From: Nocardioides sp.
GTDB taxonomy: Bacteria; Actinomycetota; Actinomycetes; Propionibacteriales; Nocardioidaceae
DNA: 64,000 bases
Direction: 5' to 3'
Assembly (NCBI GenBank): GCA_020636915.1
Contig: JACJWV010000011.1
Span: 1-64,000, forward strand
Shown: one piece after another, positions 16,211 to 24,330 of the stretch
Numbering within the stretch: the stretch's first letter is position 1
Layout: each line of letters opens with the position of its first letter
The notes under the pieces: generated by a model
Seen by the model: only the letters and a program-made list of their open reading frames with translations
The model's database searches: none
What the model was told of the DNA's origin: nothing
Program-made: the position numbers and the translations under genes

Positions 16211-16380
16211 TCGTCGGTGGGGGCGAGCTCGTCCCCCGGTGGTCGAGCTGGTCGCTGGCCCCCGCAGCCCCGAGGTCACCGGTTCATCGGTCCGTCTTCC
16301 CGCCCAGGTAGGCTCCGATGACGGTTCCATTCCGTAGAGGGTTCCGTAGCGGATTCGGTCGATTAAAGAGTGGAACTTCC

Positions 16381-16456
16381 GGGCCCCTAGCTCAATTGGC
16401 AGAGCAGTGGACTTTTAATCCATGGGTTGTGGGTTCGAGTCCCACGGGGCCTACCA
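16381..16456 (+). tRNA. tRNA-Lys (anticodon TTT), CCA encoded
   Basis: A complete cloverleaf can be drawn. The acceptor stem pairs GGGCCCC with GGGGCCT (last pair G-T). The D-stem is GCTC/GAGC. The anticodon loop is CTTTTAA with TTT at 34-36. The T-arm is GTGGG-TTCGAGT-CCCAC, then discriminator A and an encoded CCA. A 12-nt piece of its 3' end is repeated immediately downstream (see 16444-16467). Confidence 0.97.
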
Positions 16457-16775
16457 CGGGGCCTACCGACGTGCGACCGGTCTACTCCACCTCCGGACTT
16501 TGCCCGGAAGGTGGTGCGCGCCGGGGCCCGGTGCGCCTAGCCTCACGGCTGTTGAACCGTCGGTGACCCGAGACGCCGGCGGTTCACACCATTTCCGGAC
16601 CGTTCCAGCTCGGCCCGCGGTGGACCAGACCACGGTCGGCGGGCGATAACGCCGCTCGACCCCGACGCGTTTGACCAGCACGACGTCCCGGCAGTCGGAT
16701 CCTGCCGAACCCGCTCCGCCGCCGGAGTGCGGAACGGGTGTGGACGACGGGGGCGGCCAGGCCCCGTGCCCGACG
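16457..16775. other. Gene-free interval after tRNA-Lys
   Basis: About 320 bp without a supported gene. It begins with the tandem copy of the tRNA 3' end (ACGGGGCCTACC at 16456-16467) and then holds only short GC-rich dyads. I see no promoter that I would defend and no further coding signal. Confidence 0.6.
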
Positions 16776-17408
16776 TCAGCGCCGGGCCCGGGGTCGGCCG
16801 GCTCCGTCACGGCCTGGGCCACCTCCCGGGTCACGGTCGGCGGTGCGGGCAGCGGTGCGGGCAGCGGTCGGGACCCAGTAGCGCCGCATCCCCTTCCGGC
16901 TGTCCTCGTAGACACCGCCGGCCGCCTCGATCACCCGCCAGGACGCGACGTTGTCCTCGTCTGCTGTCAGCAGCACCCGGTCCAGGCCGAGCGCCGCGGC
17001 CTCGCCGAGGGCCAGCACCAGCGCCCGCGAGGCGTGCCCCTCGCGGCGCCGCGAGGGGCGGACGGCGTACCCGATGTGACCGCCCTGCTCGAGCAGCCAG
17101 GGCGTGAGCGAGTGCCGGAGCGCGAGGTAGCCGACGAACTCGCGTTCACCCGTCGGGTCGTCGGCCGGCTTGTCGGTGATCCAGAAGTAGGTGCAGTGCA
17201 CCCGCCCCTCCGGGAGCGCGAGGGCCGGGTCGGCCTGGGCGAGCAGGTACGCGACGATCCCGCGGGCGCCGTCCTCGGTGGTGTCGACGTGCTCGAACTC
17301 CCACAGTCCCGAGCCGTGCATCGTCGCCTCGCCGGCAGCGGCGAACTCCGCGACGGCCGCGGCCCACGAGGAACGGAACCGGAGATCGGGACGGTCCAGG
17401 GAGGTCAT
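16776..17408 (-). CDS. GNAT-family N-acetyltransferase
   Basis: The 210-residue protein has the acetyl-CoA-binding GNAT core. IGYAVRPSRRREGHASRAL is motif A (R/Q-x-x-G/A type), and the later ASWRVIEAAGGVYE is motif B, typical of RimJ/RimL-like enzymes acting on protein N-termini or small amines. Substrate unknown. The C-terminus has an unusual Arg/Gly/Ala-rich tail (about 30 residues). I place the start at ATG 17406-17408; a TTG further upstream would extend into the regulatory gap. It is divergent from the thioesterase gene across a KstR-like site. Confidence 0.85.
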   Translation of the reverse strand: MTSLDRPDLRFRSSWAAAVAEFAAAGEATMHGSGLWEFEHVDTTEDGARGIVAYLLAQADPALALPEGRVHCTYFWITDKPADDPTGEREFVGYLALRHSLTPWLLEQGGHIGYAVRPSRRREGHASRALVLALGEAAALGLDRVLLTADEDNVASWRVIEAAGGVYEDSRKGMRRYWVPTAARTAARTADRDPGGGPGRDGAGRPRARR

Positions 17409-17424
17409 GGACCATTCCAGCAAA

Positions 17425-17438
17425 TGGAACGTGTTCTA
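17425..17438. promoter_or_regulatory. KstR-like operator between GNAT and thioesterase genes
   Basis: TGGAACGTGTTCTA fits the KstR consensus TNNAACNNGTTNNA at every fixed position. KstR is the TetR-family repressor of the actinobacterial cholesterol regulon. The site abuts the predicted -10 TAGCAT (17437-17442) of the thioesterase gene, so occupancy would block it. Confidence 0.65.
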
Positions 17439-17450
17439 GCATCTGGTTTT

Positions 17451-18113
17451 GTGAGTGGCTACGTGCGCGACGACATCTCCGAGGAGGAGCTCGAGCGGCA
17501 GCGGGCGCTCTACGGACCCTTCACCCAGTCCGTCCGCGACCTGCTCGACGCGGTGATCCGGACCGAGGTCGACGACGACGAGGTCCGGGCCGTGCAGGCC
17601 GAGGTCGAGCTGCTGACCCAGCGACTGCGCAAGCAGCAGCTCGACGGGCCGTACGGCGTCCGCTTCTCCGCCTCCGGGCGCGGTCGCCCCTGGGGCAACC
17701 CCGTGGTCGGGCTCCGCAACGCGGCCGCGCCGCCCGTGGAGGTCGAGCGGGACCCCAGCGGCCGGGCCTGGGCGAGCTTCCACCTCGGCGCGGCCTTTGA
17801 GGGTCCGCCGGGGCTGGTCCACGGTGGGATGGCCGCGATGATCCTCGACCAGATGCTCGGGGAGGCGGCCGGCGCCGGCGGGAAGCCGGGGATGACCGGC
17901 ACGCTCACGCTGCGCTACCGGCGCGGCACCCCGCTCGGCGACCTGCGGGCCGAGGCCTGGATCGACCGCACCGAAGGCATCAAGACCTGGGCGCGCGGGC
18001 AGCTGATGGACGCCGAGGGCGTGACCGTCGAGGCCGAGGGACTGTTCATCCTGCCCAAGTGGGCGCGCGAGCGGCTCGCCCGCACCGACGGCTCGCCGTC
18101 GTACTTCGAGTAG
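17451..18113 (+). CDS. Hotdog-fold acyl-CoA thioesterase (PaaI-like)
   Basis: The protein has 220 residues. A helical N-terminal region (about 1-65) precedes a single hotdog domain with the signature PPGLVHGGMAAMILDQMLGE, whose HGG and following acidic residue form the active site of PaaI/THEM4-type thioesterases. I chose GTG 17451 because an ATG at 17424 would put the operator-like site inside the coding region, and TAGCAT lies eight bases before the GTG, consistent with leaderless transcription. The KstR-type operator suggests a role in sterol or propionyl-type CoA ester turnover (inference). Confidence 0.85.
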   Translation: MSGYVRDDISEEELERQRALYGPFTQSVRDLLDAVIRTEVDDDEVRAVQAEVELLTQRLRKQQLDGPYGVRFSASGRGRPWGNPVVGLRNAAAPPVEVERDPSGRAWASFHLGAAFEGPPGLVHGGMAAMILDQMLGEAAGAGGKPGMTGTLTLRYRRGTPLGDLRAEAWIDRTEGIKTWARGQLMDAEGVTVEAEGLFILPKWARERLARTDGSPSYFE

Positions 18114-18165
18114 GGCACCGGGGCCTGCCGGGCCGGGCCGCGGCGGCTGGCGGGTGCGCTCAACA

Positions 18166-18241
18166 GCTGTAACGCCGTGTTACAGCGCCTACTCACCCTG
18201 TTCCACCACGGTGGGAACACGGTGTAACACGGCGTTACAGC
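18166..18241. repeat. PAL-A palindromic element, copy 1
   Basis: Perfect 19-bp arms (18166-18184 and 18223-18241) enclose an interior with a second, imperfect hairpin (GTTCCACC with GGTGGGAAC). It shares arms and interior with 38291-38368 and, inverted, 56826-56901. It lies between two convergent genes, so it may also terminate transcription. Confidence 0.9.
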
Positions 18242-18354
18242 ACGCGGGGGCGGCGGCAGGCAGGCGGGGCCGCCCAGCTGCGCCTGCGGGTCAAATTGCT
18301 GGGAAATGCACCCCGGCCGGAGCAAACGCCGCGGCGTGAGCAGCGTGAGCCGGC

Positions 18355-19845
18355 TCAGCCCACCCGCTGCTCGACGGGGACACCCCGCTGGCCGGCGTCG
18401 GTGAGGCGGACCTCCTCGGCGGCCTGCGCCTCCAGCTCCGCGCGGCGGGTCGTCTCGAGGAGCTGCCGGGCGGCGTCGTACGAGCCGGGGTCGGAGACCA
18501 GGTCGGCGGCGCCACGCTTGAGGCGGCCCAGCGCGGTGCGGGCGAAGATCTGCTGCTCGGTGGTGGTGCGCTCGGAGCGGCCGCGGCCGATGAACGAGAC
18601 CGCCCAGTGCAGCAGCGCGGTGACGCGGCTCTTGAAGCCGGTGATGTAGATCAGGTGCAGTCCCAGCCACATCAGCCAGGCGAGCACGCCGGTGACCCGC
18701 AGGTTGCCGATCAGCGCCACCGCGCGGAACCGGCTGATGATCGCCATCGAGCCCTTGTCGAAGTAGTGGAACGGGCCCTGCGAGGGCCGCGACTTCAGGC
18801 GGTTCTCGATCTCCTTGGCGGCGTACTTCGCGCCCTGGATCGCGACCTGGGCGACGCCGGGCAGGTTGTCGAGGGCGATCATGTCGCCGACGACGAAGAC
18901 CTCGGGGTGGCCCGGGAGGGTCAGGTCGGGGTTGACCGCGATCCGGCCCGCGCGGTCCAGCGGCGCACCGGTCTGCTCCGAGAGCGTGCGGCCCAGCGGG
19001 TTGGCGGAGACGCCGGCCGCCCAGATCTTGGTGACGCTGTCGATGCGCTCGACGCGGCCGTCCTTGAACTTCATCTCGATGCCGCGCTCGTCGACGTCGG
19101 TGACCATCGCGCCGAGCACGACCTCGACGCCGAGCTTCTCCAGCTCGGCCTGGGCCTTCCCGCCGAGCTTCTGGCCGAACGGCGGCAGGACCTGTGGCGC
19201 CGCGTCGACGAGCATCACGCGCGCCTCGCGGGAGTTGATCGCCCGGAAGTCCTTCTTCAGCGTGCGGTGGGCGAGCTCGGCGATCTGGCCGGCCATCTCC
19301 ACGCCGGTCGGGCCGGCGCCCACGACCACGAAGGTCAGCAGGTGGTCGACGTTCTCGCCCCGCGTGGCGCCGATCTCGGCCATCTCGAACGCACCGAAGA
19401 TGCGGCCGCGCAGCTCGAGCGCATCGTCGATGTTCTTCATGCCGGGCGCGAACTCGGCGAAGTGGTCGTTGCCGAAGTAGGACTGGCCGGCGCCGGCGGC
19501 GACGATCAGGGAGTCGTACGACGTGACCGTCGAGCGGCCGAGCACCTGGGAGGTGACGGTCCGCGCCTCGAGGTCGACGCCGGTGACCTCGCCGAGCAGC
19601 ACCTGGGCATTGCGCTGGCCGCTGAGGATCTCGCGGGTCGGCGGGGCGATCTCGCCCTGGGACAGGATGCCGGTCGCCACCTGGTAGAGCAGCGGCTGGA
19701 ACAGGTGGTGGGTCGTCTTGGCGATCATCGTGACGTCGACGTCCGCCCGACGCAGGGCCTTGGTGCCGAACAGGCCTCCGAACCCGGACCCGATCACCAC
19801 GACCTGGTGACGCGACGACGTACGAGCTGGCTCGGTGGCTGCCAT
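18355..19845 (-). CDS. ndh: Type II NADH dehydrogenase (NDH-2)
   Basis: This single-subunit, non-proton-pumping NADH:menaquinone oxidoreductase has 496 residues and is peripheral to the membrane. The FAD-binding GSGFGG is at residues 19-24 and the NADH-binding VVVGAGPTGVEMAG at about 170-183. The quinone-site-proximal region FQPLLYQVATGILS is present, and VVGDM is the second FAD contact. A C-terminal hydrophobic helix (LAWLMWLGLHLIYI) anchors it. The long charged C-terminal tail is typical of mycobacterial-type Ndh. Start ATG 19843-19845, with GAGAGG upstream; no better start exists. Confidence 0.95.
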   Translation of the reverse strand: MAATEPARTSSRHQVVVIGSGFGGLFGTKALRRADVDVTMIAKTTHHLFQPLLYQVATGILSQGEIAPPTREILSGQRNAQVLLGEVTGVDLEARTVTSQVLGRSTVTSYDSLIVAAGAGQSYFGNDHFAEFAPGMKNIDDALELRGRIFGAFEMAEIGATRGENVDHLLTFVVVGAGPTGVEMAGQIAELAHRTLKKDFRAINSREARVMLVDAAPQVLPPFGQKLGGKAQAELEKLGVEVVLGAMVTDVDERGIEMKFKDGRVERIDSVTKIWAAGVSANPLGRTLSEQTGAPLDRAGRIAVNPDLTLPGHPEVFVVGDMIALDNLPGVAQVAIQGAKYAAKEIENRLKSRPSQGPFHYFDKGSMAIISRFRAVALIGNLRVTGVLAWLMWLGLHLIYITGFKSRVTALLHWAVSFIGRGRSERTTTEQQIFARTALGRLKRGAADLVSDPGSYDAARQLLETTRRAELEAQAAEEVRLTDAGQRGVPVEQRVG

Positions 19846-20118
19846 GCCGGACCTCTCAAGTGCTGGGTGTGTGTGCCGGGCACTGGGTGAACACCCGACG
19901 AGTACCCCATTCTTCCGTCGCGACGCCGTGCCGACGCAATCGGGCGCGTTCTCTCGGTCACACACGGTCCGGTCACCCGCGCAAGGCCGGACTGGAGCGC
20001 TCCCACCGATCGCCCGTCGCAGCCCGGACGAGGTTTCGCGGCGATCCCCCGGGGTACACGAGCCAACGTTGGTGACGACGCCTGCCAACGACACGCCCGT
20101 CGTACTTCGGAGACCTGT

Positions 20119-21057
20119 GTGCCGCTGAACCGGCCAGCCCTGTCGCTGGGCTCGGGGCCCCGCGGTGTGCAGGACGCACGCCGCTGGGTGGTCGACACCT
20201 GCCGTGACATCGGGCGCGACGACCTGGTCGAGTGCGCCGAGCTGGGCGTCTCCGAGCTGGTCACCAACGCGCTGCTCCACGCGACGGCGCCGATCACCGT
20301 GCGGGTCCGCGGCACCCGCGAGCACCCTCGGATCGAGGTCCGCGACGGCAGCACCGAGGTGCCGCTGATGCCGGACGACGAGCACCCCGACGAGGACGAC
20401 CTGCTGCTCACCTTCGGGCGGGGGCTGAGCATCGTCGCGCGCTGCGCGACGGCGTGGGGCGTCGCCGTCGAGGACGACGGCAAGGTGGTCTGGTTCGTGC
20501 CGGCCGCCCACAGCGGCGACCGGATGGCCAGGGGCGTCGTCACCGGCGAACCGCCGGCGCCCGCGGCCGAGCCGGCGGCCGACGAGATGAACATCGACGT
20601 GCTCGGCGTCCCGCTGCGGTCGTTCGTGGAGTTCCAGCGGCACTACCGCGAGCTGCGGCGCGAGGTGCGGCTCCTCGCGCTGGCCCACGAGGTCGACTAC
20701 CCGCTGGCCAAGGACCTCGCCGACCTCTTCGGCACCCTCGACCGCGACCTGCGCGAGGGGATCGGGGCCGAGCAGATCGAGCAGGCGCTGCAGTCGGGGG
20801 CGGCCACCGCCGACCTGCGCGTCGCGATGCCGCGGGCGACGGCGGCCACGATCGGGCGGTTCATCGAGCTGCTCGACCTCGCTGACGCGTTCTGCCGCGA
20901 GGAGCGACTGCTCTCGCTGGCCCGTACGGCGGACCAGCGGCAGTTCCAGCGCTGGTTCCTCGGCGAGTTCGTGCGGCAGCAGGACGGGCAGCAGCCGACG
21001 GCCTGGGCGGGTGCGGGGACCGGGGCCGCGGCTCGGCAGCAGAGCAGCGTCTCCTGA
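20119..21057 (+). CDS. RsbW-like ATP-binding (HATPase) regulatory protein
   Basis: The protein has 312 residues. An N-terminal GHKL ATPase domain of the anti-sigma/serine-kinase type carries the N-box CAELGVSELVTNALLHA (about 38-54) and a G-box near GRGLSIVARCATAWGV. The C-terminal half is helical, rich in Arg/Glu/Leu, without known domain; it could be a partner-binding part. There is no anti-sigma antagonist or phosphatase nearby, so its sigma factor or partner is unknown. The start is GTG 20119. The 273-bp divergent gap with ndh contains the perfect palindrome CCAACGTTGG at 20063-20072. Confidence 0.82.
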   Translation: MPLNRPALSLGSGPRGVQDARRWVVDTCRDIGRDDLVECAELGVSELVTNALLHATAPITVRVRGTREHPRIEVRDGSTEVPLMPDDEHPDEDDLLLTFGRGLSIVARCATAWGVAVEDDGKVVWFVPAAHSGDRMARGVVTGEPPAPAAEPAADEMNIDVLGVPLRSFVEFQRHYRELRREVRLLALAHEVDYPLAKDLADLFGTLDRDLREGIGAEQIEQALQSGAATADLRVAMPRATAATIGRFIELLDLADAFCREERLLSLARTADQRQFQRWFLGEFVRQQDGQQPTAWAGAGTGAAARQQSSVS

Positions 21058-21104
21058 GGCAGCGTCTCCTGACACCGGGCGGCGGGCCAGCCGGGGACTT
21101 GTCA

Positions 21105-21180
21105 GGCAATGCCTGGACCTGTCGGGCAAAGCAATGCCCACGAAGTCCAGGGATCCCCGGCCGGCCGGGGAAACCTGCAG
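21105..21180 (-). repeat. PAL-B double-hairpin element, copy 1
   Basis: Read on the minus strand, 38 of the first 40 bases are identical to 51196-51235 or nearly so, and the remainder aligns without gaps. Two hairpins follow one another: CCCCGG/CCGGGG and a second stem around GGACTT...AGGTCC. It occupies the gap between convergent genes (stops at 21057 and 21190). Confidence 0.85.
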
Positions 21181-21189
21181 ATCGCCCGC

Positions 21190-21543
21190 CTACGCGTAAC
21201 CGAGGTCGTGCAGCCGGTCGTCGTCGATGCCGAAGTGGTGGGCGACCTCGTGCACGACCGTGATGCGCACCTCGTCCTCGAGCTCCTCGACGGAGTCGCA
21301 CATGTCGAGCAGGTTGTTGCGGAAGACGAAGATGCGGTCGGGCAGCTCCATCATCGGCGCGCCCCACCGCTCGGTGAGCGCGATGCCGTCGTAGAGGCCG
21401 AGCAGGTCGGGGTCGTCGTCGGGCGCCTCGTCCTCGACGAGCACGACCACGTTGCGCACCAGCCGGGCCAGCTCGTCGGGGATCTGGTCGAGCGCACGGT
21501 CGACGAGAGCGTCGAACGCCTCGGGATCCATCTCGACCGGCAC
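21190..21543 (-). CDS. Zincin-like metallopeptidase family protein
   Basis: The 117-residue protein is of the small zincin family formerly called DUF1025. The zinc-binding motif HEVAHHFG is near the C-terminus, preceded by a helix and the segment IFVFRNNLLDMC. These short cytoplasmic proteins have been called possible proteases but their substrates are unknown. The start is GTG at 21541-21543; the hexamer CACAAT lies exactly six bases upstream, consistent with a leaderless transcript. It is convergent with the ATPase gene across a PAL-B element. Confidence 0.88.
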   Translation of the reverse strand: MPVEMDPEAFDALVDRALDQIPDELARLVRNVVVLVEDEAPDDDPDLLGLYDGIALTERWGAPMMELPDRIFVFRNNLLDMCDSVEELEDEVRITVVHEVAHHFGIDDDRLHDLGYA

Positions 21544-21571
21544 GCACCCATTGTGGCGGGTGCGCGGTCAC

Positions 21572-22369
21572 CTACCCGCGGATCCAGCTGAGCACGTCGT
21601 CGCCGAGCCGCTGCAGCAGGTCGTAGCCGTGGCCGGTCGCCGCCGGCTCGAAGCGGCTGCCCGCCGGGGCTAGCGCGACCACGCCGCGAGCGGCCCGCAC
21701 CTCCTCCGGCCCTTCGTCGCGCGCCATCGCCACGAGCACCGGCACCTGCAGCGCCCGGCCGCCGCGAACCGTCTCGACGCCGGGCCAGTCGGAGGGACCG
21801 GAGAGGTCGACGGCCGCGTCGACGCCGTCGAGGGACGCGGCCGACATCAGCGCGACCGCACCCCCCATCGACGCGCCGACGACGACCACGCGGTCGGCGT
21901 GCAGCGCCTGGCGAGCGTGTCGTACGGCGACCGCCACCGGGTCGGTCTGCGCGCGGTCGGGCCGGCAGCGCGCGCCGTACTGGCACAGGTCGATCGCCAG
22001 GGCGGTCAGCCGCCTGTCCCGCGCGATCCGGGCCGCGAACTCCAGCCACCCGCACAGGCCGTTGCCGTCGGTCTGGTGCAGCAGGACCGCCACGGTGCGG
22101 CCCGAGCCGACCGTCACCGTGGGGATCCGCCCGACGGCGGGATCGGCCAGCACCCGGTAGCGGAACGCCACGTCGCCCAGCTCCGGCGGCTGCGGCCCGC
22201 ACCGCCCCATCGGGCCCTCGAGCGTCTGCCAGGGAGCCTCGGTCGGGGTGGGCGAGGAGACGGCCGACGCGGTCGCCGACGGGGATGCCGCCTGCGGCCC
22301 GGCGTCGGTCCCCTCCACCCCGCACGCGGTCGCGACGAGCAGCACCAGCAGGACGACCCCGAGCCTCAT
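21572..22369 (-). CDS. Secreted alpha/beta-hydrolase lipoprotein
   Basis: The 265-residue protein has a short signal peptide with lipobox ATAC (Cys16). A Ser/Thr/Pro-rich linker follows (to about 47). The hydrolase-like domain has a nucleophile elbow GASMGGAVAL, an Asp segment and the terminal histidine in ATGHGYDLL. It is a small serine hydrolase of the dienelactone-hydrolase type, membrane-tethered outside the cell; substrate unknown. Start ATG 22367-22369. It shares a promoter region and dyad operator with the divergent marR gene. Confidence 0.85.
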   Translation of the reverse strand: MRLGVVLLVLLVATACGVEGTDAGPQAASPSATASAVSSPTPTEAPWQTLEGPMGRCGPQPPELGDVAFRYRVLADPAVGRIPTVTVGSGRTVAVLLHQTDGNGLCGWLEFAARIARDRRLTALAIDLCQYGARCRPDRAQTDPVAVAVRHARQALHADRVVVVGASMGGAVALMSAASLDGVDAAVDLSGPSDWPGVETVRGGRALQVPVLVAMARDEGPEEVRAARGVVALAPAGSRFEPAATGHGYDLLQRLGDDVLSWIRG

Positions 22370-22382
22370 GCACCGACGATAA

Positions 22383-22394
22383 TACGAACTCGTA
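22383..22394. promoter_or_regulatory. Dyad operator in the shared marR/hydrolase promoter
   Basis: TACGA-AC-TCGTA is a perfect short inverted repeat between the two divergent starts. It touches the marR -10 (TACTAT, 22393-22398) and the opposing -10 (TATTAT, complement of 22379-22384). A MarR dimer bound here would repress both genes. Confidence 0.65.
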
Positions 22395-22404
22395 CTATCT
22401 GACC

Positions 22405-22866
22405 ATGGCAATCTCCCCGACCCGCCAGGTGGGCGCCTCCGACGGCAACGTGCTGCTGGACCTCTTCGTGCTCCAGCAGCGCATCGGCGAGCTGATGGAG
22501 GTCGCGCTCGCCGGCACCGGCGTCCGCCCCGCGGAGTACGCCGTCTACAGCCAGCTCGGCATCGCCGCGATGACGCCTCGCGAGCTCGGCGCCCGGCTCG
22601 GCGTCACCCCCTCGACGCTGACCGGACACCTCGCGGCCCTCGAGCGGCGCGGTCACGCGAGGCGCACCCCGAACCCCGACGACGGCCGCTCCGCCCTGAT
22701 CGAGCTGACCGAGGAGGGGCGCACGACGCTGGCCGCGGGGCGGCTGGGTTTCCGCACGGTGCTGCGCGCCTTCGAGCTCGAGCTGCCGACCGCGGCGGCC
22801 GCGGTCCGCGACCTGCTGCGCGAGCTCGACGCGGCGGCGGAGCGGACGGTGGCGGCGTACTCCTGA
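22405..22866 (+). CDS. MarR-family transcriptional regulator
   Basis: The 153-residue winged-helix regulator has its recognition helix region at TPRELGARLGVTPSTLTGHLAALERRG (about 56-82), the wing at RTPNPDDGRSALIELTEEG, and terminal helices for dimerisation. Inducer unknown. The ATG at 22405 has TACTAT six bases upstream, so the transcript is probably leaderless. Its neighbour, a divergent secreted hydrolase, is the obvious target, sharing the dyad at 22383-22394. A 13-bp hairpin follows the stop. Confidence 0.9.
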   Translation: MAISPTRQVGASDGNVLLDLFVLQQRIGELMEVALAGTGVRPAEYAVYSQLGIAAMTPRELGARLGVTPSTLTGHLAALERRGHARRTPNPDDGRSALIELTEEGRTTLAAGRLGFRTVLRAFELELPTAAAAVRDLLRELDAAAERTVAAYS

Positions 22867-22890
22867 GCCGCCCTGCCCCCGGACGCACGA

Positions 22891-22919
22891 ACGCCCCCGG
22901 ACCATCGGTCCGGGGGCGT
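22891..22919. terminator. Bidirectional terminator between marR and tRNA-Asp
   Basis: Perfect 13-bp arms (22891-22903 and 22907-22919) enclose a 3-nt loop. It serves the plus-strand marR gene and the minus-strand tRNA-Asp that ends four bases further on. Confidence 0.85.
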
Positions 22920-22923
22920 CCAC

Positions 22924-23000
22924 TGGCGACCCCGACGGGACTCGAACCCGCGGCCTCCGCCGTGACAGGGCGGCGCGCTAACCAACTGCGCTACGGGGCC
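22924..23000 (-). tRNA. tRNA-Asp (anticodon GTC), CCA encoded
   Basis: On the minus strand, the acceptor GGCCCCG pairs with CGGGGTC. The D-stem is GCGC. The anticodon loop is CTGTCAC with GTC in a CCGCC/GGCGG stem. The T-arm is GCGGG-TTCGAGT-CCCGT, then discriminator G and an encoded CCA at 22924-22926. Confidence 0.97.
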
Positions 23001-23073
23001 AGGGCTTCCCTGCAGGAAGCGGTCGAACTCTAACCCACCCGCCACCAACCTTCACAATCGGCGGCGGGCACCG

Positions 23074-23146
23074 CACCCCCAACGGGATTCGAACCCGTGC
23101 TACCGCCGTGAAAGGGCGGGGTCCTGGGCCGCTAGACGATGGGGGC
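23074..23146 (-). tRNA. tRNA-Glu (anticodon TTC), CCA not encoded
   Basis: On the minus strand, the acceptor GCCCCCA pairs with TGGGGGT. The anticodon loop is CTTTCAC (TTC) in a CCGCC/GGCGG stem. The T-arm is ACGGG-TTCGAAT-CCCGT, with discriminator G. The next bases are CGG, so CCA must be added enzymatically. It lies upstream of tRNA-Asp on the same strand, 73 bp apart. Confidence 0.97.
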
Positions 23147-23285
23147 CCGCGCTCGGCAGAGCGCTGCGAGCAGCATAGGGGCGGCGGCGCGGGCGCTCCA
23201 AAGTCGTCGTCCCCGAAGGCTCCCGTCCGGCGGCCGGCACCGTTTTCGTCGGCCCGGCGGGGCTCCTGTAGGGTGTGCGTCGCTC

Positions 23286-23359
23286 GGGCAGGTAGCTCAG
23301 TTGGTACGAGCGTCCGCCTGAAAAGTGGAAGGTCGGCGGTTCGACCCCGCCCCTGCCCA
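23286..23359 (+). tRNA. tRNA-Phe (anticodon GAA), CCA not encoded
   Basis: The acceptor GGGCAGG pairs with CCTGCCC. The D-stem is GCTC/GAGC. The anticodon stem TCCGC/GTGGA includes one G-T pair. The loop CTGAAAA carries GAA. The T-arm is GGCGG-TTCGACC-CCGCC. The sequence after discriminator A is CGA. A -10-like TAGGGT lies at 23269-23274. It is divergent from tRNA-Glu. Confidence 0.97.
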
Positions 23360-23389
23360 CGAGCATCGCAGGGCTTCCACCTGCGAGAG

Positions 23390-23416
23390 CGCCCCCGCCG
23401 GGCTCCGGCGGGGGCG
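23390..23416 (+). terminator. Terminator after tRNA-Phe
   Basis: A perfect 12-bp stem (23390-23401 with 23405-23416) and 3-nt loop are followed by TTCTGT. It lies 30 bp past the tRNA. Confidence 0.85.
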
Positions 23417-23625
23417 TTCTGTCACCGGACGTGCGGGGCGTGCGAAGGACGTGCGCTCGGGTGCGACGTTGCAGCCGGTGCCGTCCTCGTCGTTCGATCA
23501 ACCGCAGTCGAGAACCATCGCCACGTCCCGATGATGGTGGAGTCGATCAGCCTCGACCGTGCCGCGGGGCCGCGTCGCTGTCGGCGACCAGGGGCGGTTT
23601 CGGTCCGTTTGCGACGATGGAGCCC

Positions 23626-24330
23626 ATGACTCGACTCCTGATCCTCGAGGACGACGCCGGACTCCGGGCGTCCCTGCGGATGGTGCTCGAGGACGAGGGC
23701 TACGAGGTCGTCGAGGCGGAGAACGCCGAGCACGGCCTCGAGCTGGTGGGCGATCGGGGCGGGGTCGACCTCATGCTGGTCGACCTGATGCTGCGGGGCA
23801 TGGACGGGTTCTCCTTCATCCAGCGAGCCCGGCCCCAGACCGAGGCACCGATCGTCGTGGTCAGTGCGCGAGACGGGATCGAGGACATCGTGGCGGCGCT
23901 CGAGGCGGGGGCCGACGACTACGTCACCAAGCCCTTCCTCGTCGACGAGGTGAAGGCGCGGCTGCGTGCCTTGCTGCGACGCCCCTCGATGGCCGGGAGC
24001 CGCGCCGCGCAGACCGAGGTCTTCGTCCTGGACGCCCAGGACGGCCCACTCGTCTTCGACCGGGGCGCCGCGGTGCTGTCGCGCGGCGACACCCCGATCC
24101 ACCTGACCAACACCGAGTTCCGCCTCCTCAGCGCGCTGGTCGACCACGCCGGTCTGGTGCTCGACCGGACCGCCCTCCTGGAGCACGTGTGGGAGCGCGG
24201 CTTCTTCGGCGACGACCGGATCGTCGATGTCCACGTGCGGCGGCTGCGCAAGAAGCTGGAGACCGACCCCGGCTCGCCGAAGATCCTGGTCACGGTCAGG
24301 GGCCTGGGGTACCGGCTCGACACACGATGA
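23626..24330 (+). CDS. OmpR/PhoB-family response regulator
   Basis: The 234-residue protein has an N-terminal receiver domain with acidic pocket LILEDD, phospho-acceptor Asp53 (LVDLML) and Lys102 (TKPF). The C-terminal winged-helix DNA-binding domain carries LTNTEFRLLSALVDHAG and the recognition region DVHVRRLRKKLE. I choose ATG 23626 because GACGAT lies seven bases upstream (leaderless); ATG 23617 would add three residues. The stop overlaps the sensor kinase start (ATGA). With the next two genes it resembles the MtrA-MtrB-LpqB arrangement. Confidence 0.93.
   Translation: MTRLLILEDDAGLRASLRMVLEDEGYEVVEAENAEHGLELVGDRGGVDLMLVDLMLRGMDGFSFIQRARPQTEAPIVVVSARDGIEDIVAALEAGADDYVTKPFLVDEVKARLRALLRRPSMAGSRAAQTEVFVLDAQDGPLVFDRGAAVLSRGDTPIHLTNTEFRLLSALVDHAGLVLDRTALLEHVWERGFFGDDRIVDVHVRRLRKKLETDPGSPKILVTVRGLGYRLDTR

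Noticed and set aside
16671..17450. N-terminal extension of the thioesterase to a 480-residue protein
   Set aside because: The extension lies opposite the acetyltransferase gene and would include the promoter and KstR-like site.
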